From: Myxococcales bacterium
GTDB lineage: Bacteria > Myxococcota > Polyangia > Fen-1088
Direction of reading: 5' to 3'
Assembly (NCBI GenBank): GCA_003159055.1
Contig: PMLH01000309.1
Location: 1 to 7,938, forward strand
DNA: 7,938 nucleotides
Every line of letters begins with the position of its first letter. Positions within the stretch are counted from its first letter, which is position 1. The notes under the pieces were generated by a model. The model worked only from the letters and a program-made list of their open reading frames with translations, was not told the origin of the DNA and ran no database searches. Shown here piece by piece: positions 5,272 to 7,938 of this stretch. The position numbers and the translations under genes are program-made.

Positions 5272-6597
5272 TCAGGCTGTTGCGGCTGTCGTTTCGGCGT
5301 CCCCGGCGGGACGGAACGGCGCGAACCACGCGATCACGATGGGTGGAATCGACGCCAGCAACACGAAAGCGAAGAACATCGGGTACTGCAGGCGCACTTG
5401 GATGTGGCCGCTGACCATTCCGGTCAGCATCATGTTGAGCGCCATAATCCCGGTTGCGAACGCGTAGTGGGCCGTGCGGAAACGGCCGGGCGACAGCTCT
5501 TGCATCATATAGAGCATCATGCCGACGGTGCCCAGGCCGTAGCCGAACTTTTCGATCAGGACGACGCAGCCGATCCACGTCATGTCGGTGGGCATGGCGT
5601 GGCTTAAATAGAAATACGTGATGTGTGGAACGTTGAGCGCGAAAGCCAGCACGACGAAGACCCGCCGCAGGGCAAACCTTGCGGCAAGAAAGCCACCGAG
5701 CAGCGTGCCGCCGACGAACACCACGGTGCCGATGGCGTTGATGTGACCTAGCACCATGTTGTCGAGGCCAAGTCCGCCGATCGATCGCTTGTCCATGAGG
5801 AAGAGCGGCCCGATCTTTTCGATGAAGCCCTCGGCGAAACGGTAGAAGAAGACCGCGATGATCATCATCCAGATGCGTGGCTTGCGGAAAAAACTCGCCC
5901 ACGCATCGCCGGTGGTGCGCAACGCTTCGGCCACGGTTCGGGCGGCATCGGGTGCTTTCGATCCCTGCGGCAGGACGCGCCAATGCCAAAGCGCAGCCAC
6001 GCCAAGAATTCCCGCGATGAGCAGCATGACGATCATCCACGCCACGAACCACGCGGGATGTGGCCCGGTCGCTGGTGCGGGCTGGCCGGCGGCAGCCCAG
6101 TCGAAAAGCAACTTGGTCAGGCTGACCAGAGAGCCGGACACCAACACGCGGCCGAGATTCCAAGCGGCACCCTGGATGCCGATGTAGGTTGCCTGCTCTT
6201 TCGCGGTCGACGAGGTCAGGTACACGCCGTCGCCCGCGATGTCTTGCGTGGCCGACGAAAAACCAATGATCCAGAACAGCGCAATCGAAAGCGGCACGTA
6301 GGCCGGCAACCGCAGCGCGAAGGCCAGGGCCGCGAAGGTGACCGCCATCGCACACTCCATGGCGAGCACGAAGAACTTCTTGGTTCGAAACAGCTCAAGC
6401 AGAGGGGCCCACAGCGGCTTGATGGTCCACGGCAGGTACATGAGGCCGGTGTACGCGGCGATCTCGGCGTTTCCGAGGCCGAGGTTCTTGTACATGATGG
6501 CCGCCACCACCGAGACCGCAATCATCGGCGTGCCCATCGCGAAATAGAGGCTCGGCACCCAGAGCAGCGGATGCGCGCGTTTCCCGTCGTGGGTCAT
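5272..6597 (-). CDS. MFS transporter, AmpG/SLC33-like
   Basis: A 441-residue polytopic membrane protein of the major facilitator superfamily, with about 12 hydrophobic segments. Features shared with the AmpG muropeptide permease and SLC33 acetyl-CoA transporter branch are PWTIKPLWAPLLELF after the second membrane segment (56-70), SATQDIAGDGVYLTSS (115-130), and a second half starting around FFRKPRIWMMIIAVFFYRFAEGF (236-258). A central hydrophilic loop (about 207-238) separates the two six-helix halves, and GYGLGTVGMMLYMMQELSP (352-370) lies in the second half. The substrate cannot be read from sequence; AmpG itself carries anhydromuropeptides. The ATG at 6597 is chosen because AGGT motifs lie upstream within 5-9 nt; extending further upstream only gives antisense shadow of the SDR gene. 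It is transcribed toward pfaD and divergently from the SDR gene, so it may serve the same pathway. Confidence 0.88.
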   Translation of the reverse strand: MTHDGKRAHPLLWVPSLYFAMGTPMIAVSVVAAIMYKNLGLGNAEIAAYTGLMYLPWTIKPLWAPLLELFRTKKFFVLAMECAMAVTFAALAFALRLPAYVPLSIALFWIIGFSSATQDIAGDGVYLTSSTAKEQATYIGIQGAAWNLGRVLVSGSLVSLTKLLFDWAAAGQPAPATGPHPAWFVAWMIVMLLIAGILGVAALWHWRVLPQGSKAPDAARTVAEALRTTGDAWASFFRKPRIWMMIIAVFFYRFAEGFIEKIGPLFLMDKRSIGGLGLDNMVLGHINAIGTVVFVGGTLLGGFLAARFALRRVFVVLAFALNVPHITYFYLSHAMPTDMTWIGCVVLIEKFGYGLGTVGMMLYMMQELSPGRFRTAHYAFATGIMALNMMLTGMVSGHIQVRLQYPMFFAFVLLASIPPIVIAWFAPFRPAGDAETTAATA

Positions 6598-6623
6598 GGT
6601 GTACCTACCTCTATCAGAACTCG

Positions 6624-6637
6624 GCCGCACGTGCGGC
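6624..6637. promoter_or_regulatory. Perfect 14-bp palindrome between divergent transporter and SDR genes
   Basis: GCCGCACGTGCGGC is identical to its reverse complement. It lies in the 94-nt gap, 26 bp upstream of the transporter ATG and 54 bp upstream of the SDR ATG, where a dimeric regulator could control both genes. The palindrome is seen directly; regulator binding is inferred. Being GC-only except at the central ACGT, it is also a possible chance occurrence. Confidence 0.5.
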
Positions 6638-6680
6638 TTCATTGCGGCCCGGCGTTGGCATATGCTGCGCGTCTTGGACC

Positions 6681-6686
6681 AAGGGG
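6681..6686 (+). promoter_or_regulatory. Ribosome binding site deciding the SDR start
   Basis: AAGGGG ends five nucleotides before the ATG at 6692 and resembles AAGGAG. It favours this start over the in-frame ATG at 6704, which gives the protein four more residues (MIAAMSAKT rather than MSAKT). Confidence 0.55.
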
Positions 6687-6691
6687 TTTCC

Positions 6692-7417
6692 ATGATTGCA
6701 GCTATGTCCGCCAAGACCGTCGCTCTCGTGACCGGCGCGAACAAAGGCCTGGGACTCGAAATCGCCCGACAGCTCGGCAAGAAAGGGCTGACCGTCGTGC
6801 TCGGTGCGCGCGACGAAGTCAAAGGTGCGGCGGCGGCGGCCGCGCTGTGCAAGGAAGGCATCGACGCCCACGCGGTCAAGCTGGACGTGACGAGCAGCGA
6901 GGATGTGGCCAAGCTGCCCGACTTCTTCAAAGACGAGTTCGGTCGCCTCGACGTGCTGGTGAACAACGCGGGCGTCGCGGAAGGGAAGACCGACGATGTG
7001 GATTCGTTCCGCCGGACTTTCGAGACCAACCTTTTTGGCGTGGTGGCCGTCACCTATGCGCTGTTGCCGCTTCTCAGGGAAAGCCCGGCGGGGCGCATCG
7101 TGAACCATTCCAGCGTACTCGCATCCTTGACGTCGTTGCAGAAGAAGCCGCACATGTTCAAGGGAGCGGTGATTCCGGCGTATACGGCATCAAAAGCCGC
7201 CCTCAACGGGTTCACCGTTGCTCTTGCGTACAAGACCGCCGGTACCCCTCTGAAGGTGAACTCGGCGCACCCGGGCTGGGTCCGCACCGACATGGGGGGC
7301 GAAAGAGCACCGATGGCGGTGGCCGACGGCGCGAGGACCGCGGTCGAGCTGGCCACCCTGCCCGCGAGCGGCCCCACCGGCCAATTCTTCCACCTCGGCG
7401 AACCGTTGCCCTGGTAG
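6692..7417 (+). CDS. Short-chain dehydrogenase/reductase, carbonyl-reductase-like
   Basis: A 241-residue SDR that should catalyse NAD(P)H-dependent carbonyl/alcohol interconversion in the cytoplasm. The Rossmann cofactor motif TGANKGLG is at 14-21, the adenine-contact acidic residue in LDV at 64-66, NNAG at 91-94, the structural Asn in ETNLFG at 111-116, a catalytic Ser in NHSS (138-141), and the YxxxK pair at Y164 and K168 (YTASK), followed by HPGWVRTDMGG (193-203). The start TGANKGLGLEIARQL and the PGWVRTDM segment resemble the carbonyl reductase (CBR1)/plant reductase branch. The distance from Ser to Tyr (about 23) is longer than in most classical SDRs, which also fits that branch. Arg40 after the second strand suggests NADPH preference, an inference. 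The gene diverges from the transporter and converges on the peptidase gene with a 9-bp gap. The substrate is unknown. Confidence 0.92.
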   Translation: MIAAMSAKTVALVTGANKGLGLEIARQLGKKGLTVVLGARDEVKGAAAAAALCKEGIDAHAVKLDVTSSEDVAKLPDFFKDEFGRLDVLVNNAGVAEGKTDDVDSFRRTFETNLFGVVAVTYALLPLLRESPAGRIVNHSSVLASLTSLQKKPHMFKGAVIPAYTASKAALNGFTVALAYKTAGTPLKVNSAHPGWVRTDMGGERAPMAVADGARTAVELATLPASGPTGQFFHLGEPLPW

Positions 7418-7430
7418 GCAGCAGTCCTAC
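7414..7430. other. Small inverted repeat spanning two converging stop codons
   Basis: GTAGG (7414-7418) and CCTAC (7426-7430) pair around a 7-nt loop; the TAG of the SDR and the TAG of the peptidase gene on the other strand are inside the arms. The stem has only five base pairs and no T-run follows on either strand, so a bidirectional terminator is possible but weak. Confidence 0.25.
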
Positions 7431-7938
7431 GGCTTCTTGGCCTTCGCCAGATCCCCGGCGCGGACCTTCGACAGGTTCGCGGGATCGATGAATTGCTTGG
7501 CGGCCGCATCGATCTGGGCCGGCGTCAGCTTTTCGATCTTGCTGTTCAGGTCTTTCCAATACGTCAGGGTTCGGCCGAGGAAGAGGCCCTGGACGAGCTC
7601 GCCAACCACGAAGTCGTCGTCGGCGATGTGGCCTTCCCACAGCTTGGCGTAGCTCTTCTTGGCGTCGGCAACTTCCTTCTCGCCGACGCCGCCTTTCACC
7701 ATGCCGTCGATTTCGGCCAGCATGCCGGTCATCGCCTTGTCCATGGCCGCGGGGGCTGCCAGGGCGCCGGCAAAGAAGAATCCACTCCGCTCGATGGGGT
7801 GTGCGAGCAACTGTGAGAAGGCGCCGTAGGAAATGCCTTCCTTTTGGCGCAGCCGCGTGAAAATGCGCGAGCTGGGGCTGCCGCCGGCCATGGTGTTGAA
7901 TAGGTAGAGCGCGGGATAGGCCGGGTCGTCGTCGCGCA
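7427..7938 (-). CDS. M16 (insulinase-type) peptidase, C-terminal part
   Basis: The last 169 codons of a gene that begins beyond position 7938. The segment DPAYPALYLFNTMAGG, then SPSSRIFTRLRQKEGISYG, matches the M16 family pattern in which a G-rich turn, SR(L/I)F, LRxKEG and Y(G/S) mark the partner half of the peptidase clamp and contribute substrate-contact residues. A helical region and the ending LTPAQIDAAAKQFIDPANLSKVRAGDLAKAKKP are typical of M16 C-terminal domains. The zinc site (HxxEH) is normally in the N-terminal domain and is not in the window, so it may be an active peptidase or an inactive partner subunit such as those found in M16 gene pairs. It converges on the SDR gene with a 9-bp gap; no functional link is apparent. 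Confidence 0.9.
   Translation of the reverse strand, partial: RDDDPAYPALYLFNTMAGGSPSSRIFTRLRQKEGISYGAFSQLLAHPIERSGFFFAGALAAPAAMDKAMTGMLAEIDGMVKGGVGEKEVADAKKSYAKLWEGHIADDDFVVGELVQGLFLGRTLTYWKDLNSKIEKLTPAQIDAAAKQFIDPANLSKVRAGDLAKAKKP

Noticed and set aside
3548..5467. 639-codon plus-strand open frame opposite pfaD
   Set aside because: It lies antisense to a fully conserved pfaD, is rich in Arg/Gly/His and has no recognisable motif; long antisense frames are expected in GC-rich coding DNA.
5105..6355. Upstream part of a 1006-codon minus-strand open frame running into pfaD
   Set aside because: The part upstream of 5104 is an out-of-frame shadow of the MFS transporter on the same strand; it is rich in Arg and shows no domain, while conserved PfaD sequence begins only near residue 64 of the 589-residue protein.
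6656..6670. Sigma-54-like GG-N10-GC element before the SDR gene
   Set aside because: Dinucleotide spacing fits but the flanking bases match the -12 consensus poorly, and no enhancer-binding protein gene is nearby.
6598..7053. N-terminal extension of the transporter frame (593 codons in total)
   Set aside because: The extra 152 residues are antisense to the SDR; the transporter has a good start with ribosome binding site at 6597 and the first membrane segment follows directly.
5983..7491. 502-codon plus-strand frame crossing the transporter and SDR genes
   Set aside because: It spans two genes in the wrong frame and has low-complexity basic composition with no domain.

Overview
The window is a GC-rich, gene-dense stretch of bacterial chromosome. 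The best guess is a myxobacterium (Myxococcota). This rests on high GC with long antisense shadow reading frames, a secreted protein with Gly/Ser-rich linker and tandem eight-cysteine modules of the kind common in large myxobacterial genomes, and a PfaD-type enoyl reductase. The taxonomic call is an inference from content; there is no rRNA or other marker gene here.

Layout by position. 1-429 (-): N-terminal 143 codons of leuC, cut by the window edge. 442-903 (-): MarR-family regulator, 12 nt upstream of leuC and apparently in the same operon; its own promoter (TTGACA, 17 nt, AACTAT) encloses an inverted repeat and predicts a leaderless message. 1058-2785 (-): secreted, probably lipid-anchored protein with four eight-cysteine modules and a C-terminal CBM9-like domain. 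2786-3077: divergent intergenic region with several inverted repeats. 3078-3326 (+): very short protein consisting of a PhaR-type (PHB accumulation regulator) DNA-binding domain. 3335-5104 (-): pfaD, a complete enoyl reductase of the polyunsaturated fatty acid/polyketide type. 5272-6597 (-): AmpG/SLC33-like major facilitator transporter. 6692-7417 (+): short-chain dehydrogenase divergent from the transporter across a 94-nt gap holding a perfect 14-bp palindrome. 7427-7938 (-): C-terminal end of an M16 (insulinase-type) peptidase domain, cut by the window edge.

Three possible functional groups can be proposed. The marR-leuC pair suggests leucine biosynthesis under a co-transcribed MarR-type regulator that probably represses itself. 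The SDR, transporter and pfaD look like a small lipid or polyketide tailoring and transport group, but no ketosynthase or ACP multidomain gene is present, so this PfaD would have to work in trans on a synthase encoded elsewhere. The short PhaR-like protein and the secreted CBM9 protein are divergent neighbours with no clear functional link.

No mobile element, CRISPR array, tRNA or rRNA was seen. Nothing here clearly amounts to a new defence or mobile system. The most unusual items are the stand-alone pfaD, the leaderless autoregulated marR-leuC operon, and the structured repeats between the transporter and pfaD.
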